From assembly GCA_937981455.1 (NCBI GenBank), contig CALJNV010000140.1:1-38176 (forward strand): a DNA stretch of 38,176 bases, in the 5' to 3' direction. This document shows positions 36,833-38,176 of this stretch, piece by piece. Both the position numbers and the translations under genes were made by a program. Every line of letters starts with the position of its first letter. Position 1 is the stretch's first letter. The notes under the pieces were generated by a model. The model did not search any database and was not told the origin of the DNA. It worked only from the letters and a program-made list of their open reading frames with translations. This stretch comes from an uncultured Bacteroidales bacterium. Lineage in GTDB: Bacteria; Bacteroidota; Bacteroidia; Bacteroidales; TTA-H9.

Positions 36833-37810
36833 ATGCTAAAATTTAAACTCAAAAACTTTTGGTTAAAAACCTCACGCAACGTTCCCGCATATCTGCGGCT
36901 TCTACGCTGGAAAAATCTTTTTATATTAGCCATGTCTCTTTTAGTGGTGCGCTATGGAATTATTCTCCGCTTCCTCCATGAATCAGTAGCTTTGCGAGAA
37001 ATTTCTCACAGCGTTTTTCTATTGATGAGCTTGGCCACAATATTGATTGCAGCTGCGGGTTATATCATTAACGATTACTACGATTTAAAAATAGACCTCC
37101 TCAACAAACCCTCGTCCATGGTGCTGGGTCGTATAATGAGCACTACACGAGGTATTGTACTTTATGTTTTTCTGAATGTCGTCGGATTGAGTGCAGGCCT
37201 GCTGGCTTCCTTAAAAACGGGGCATCCTTTTCTTTTCCTGTTATTTATGCTATCTGCCTCCCTTCTATGGTTCTATTCGTTTGATTTGAAAAGCCGATTG
37301 CTGTGGGGAAATATCGCCGTAAGCCTACTCGCCTCCCTTTCGTTGCTTTTACCTCTCATTTTTGAGTTTTACTTGTTCATCGCTTACCCCGACGATTGGA
37401 TAAAAAATATGCGCGCCTTCCGACAGGTTCTGCGACTAACAGTTGGGCTGGCCATCTTTGCTTTCCTTTTGACCCTGATTCGCGAGATCCTCAAAGACGC
37501 CGAAGATATAAAGGGTGATAAAGCCGAAAACTGTCTTACACTTCCTATTGCCCTGGGCTGGCCTTCCACCCGAAACATTCTCTCAGGCCTGATAATTTTT
37601 ACAATGATTCTGCTGGGTTTGGCCCAATATTACCTGAGCCATGCAGGCTTTCATTGGGCTTTTTTATGGTATTTCATCACACAATTCCTTCTTGTTTTTC
37701 TCTTTTCGCGATTACCAGAAGAATTGCAACCAGAAAAATTAATGATTGCCACTCGTTTAGCAAAAATCACCATGCTGGTTGGCGTTGCAGGTGTGTTTTT
37801 CATTTTTTAA
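36833..37810 (+). CDS. UbiA-family prenyltransferase ((di)geranylgeranylglyceryl-phosphate synthase-like)
   Basis: First motif 'NDYYDLKIDLLNKP', second motif 'REILKDAEDIKGDKAENCLTLP', ~8 TM helices. ATG at 36833 preferred over the ORF-track start at 36797. Confidence 0.88.
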   Translation: MLKFKLKNFWLKTSRNVPAYLRLLRWKNLFILAMSLLVVRYGIILRFLHESVALREISHSVFLLMSLATILIAAAGYIINDYYDLKIDLLNKPSSMVLGRIMSTTRGIVLYVFLNVVGLSAGLLASLKTGHPFLFLLFMLSASLLWFYSFDLKSRLLWGNIAVSLLASLSLLLPLIFEFYLFIAYPDDWIKNMRAFRQVLRLTVGLAIFAFLLTLIREILKDAEDIKGDKAENCLTLPIALGWPSTRNILSGLIIFTMILLGLAQYYLSHAGFHWAFLWYFITQFLLVFLFSRLPEELQPEKLMIATRLAKITMLVGVAGVFFIF

Positions 37811-37828
37811 TAAACCCAAACCTTCTCT

Positions 37829-38107
37829 ATGTACGACTTTTATCTGAAAGAGGCCCTTGTTGGAAAATTTTTTCGTTTTATTGCAGTGGGTTTCTCTGGC
37901 CTACTGGTAGATTATGGCATAACAGCCCTTTCCAAGGAAATCATTCGCTTACAGAAATACGCTGCCAATGCCCTAGGTTTCATTGTAGCTGCCACATCCA
38001 ACTACTACCTTAATCGAATTTGGACTTTTCATAGCCATAACCCCCAACTCTTGCTTGAATTTTCTCAATCAACAGTCCTTCCAAAACAGCGACAACCGGC
38101 CTTGTAA
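37829..38107 (+). CDS. GtrA family membrane protein, apparently frameshifted/truncated near the window end
   Basis: 'FFRFIAVGFSGLLVDYGITALSKEIIRLQKYAANALGFIVAATSNYYLNRIWTFHSHNPQLLLEF' is GtrA-like, then non-homologous residues and an early stop. Confidence 0.75.
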   Translation: MYDFYLKEALVGKFFRFIAVGFSGLLVDYGITALSKEIIRLQKYAANALGFIVAATSNYYLNRIWTFHSHNPQLLLEFSQSTVLPKQRQPAL

Positions 38108-38176
38108 GCAGCCTGTTAATATTTAATGGGTTTTTGTTTTGGAAACGGCCACGACGAGTTGCACCGTTGAGAGTGC

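Noticed and set aside
1-38176. CRISPR array, tRNA/rRNA genes, prophage or intact insertion sequence
   Set aside because: Looked for regularly spaced direct repeats, tRNA T-loop-like motifs in intergenic DNA and transposase/integrase motifs; none were seen by eye. A tRNAscan/minced/ISfinder run would be decisive.

Overview
The window reads as a Bacteroidota (probably Bacteroidales-like) chromosomal segment of about 38.2 kb. It is densely packed with mostly housekeeping genes. I assigned it from its protein families, its TAnnTTTG-type -7 promoter boxes, a T9SS C-terminal sorting domain and a DUF5103-like T9SS Plug protein. Gene order: cdsA (5' truncated), psd, coaD, a TlpA-like thioredoxin protein, then on the minus strand rsmD, a DUF3822-like protein, a membrane-anchored hypothetical, a porin-like protein, an HsdR_N-like protein, a MATE transporter, a tandem retropepsin-like protein, a TGS/uridine-kinase-like nucleoside kinase, uvrA, a lytic transglycosylase and clpC. 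The strand then switches to gyrA, a TPR protein, a BNR/T9SS secreted protein, a ~1.3 kb gap without convincing genes, a small membrane protein and a TamB-like protein. These are followed by holA, amn and an EamA transporter (minus), then an AmrS-like radical SAM enzyme, the T9SS Plug-like protein, a DUF2520 protein, a KdsC-like phosphatase, a UbiA prenyltransferase and a GtrA-like gene (plus). I saw no rRNA, tRNA, CRISPR array, prophage or intact mobile element. I did not find a clear novel multi-gene system. The best leads are (i) a single-chain, internally duplicated retropepsin-like protein with two DTG sites and an unusually perfect 14-bp hairpin inside its CDS, (ii) a small membrane protein in frame with TamB across one stop codon, with a predicted leaderless promoter, (iii) the unexplained 1.3 kb gap, and (iv) a G8 tract in the gyrA promoter region. 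All calls are by eye; no searches were run.
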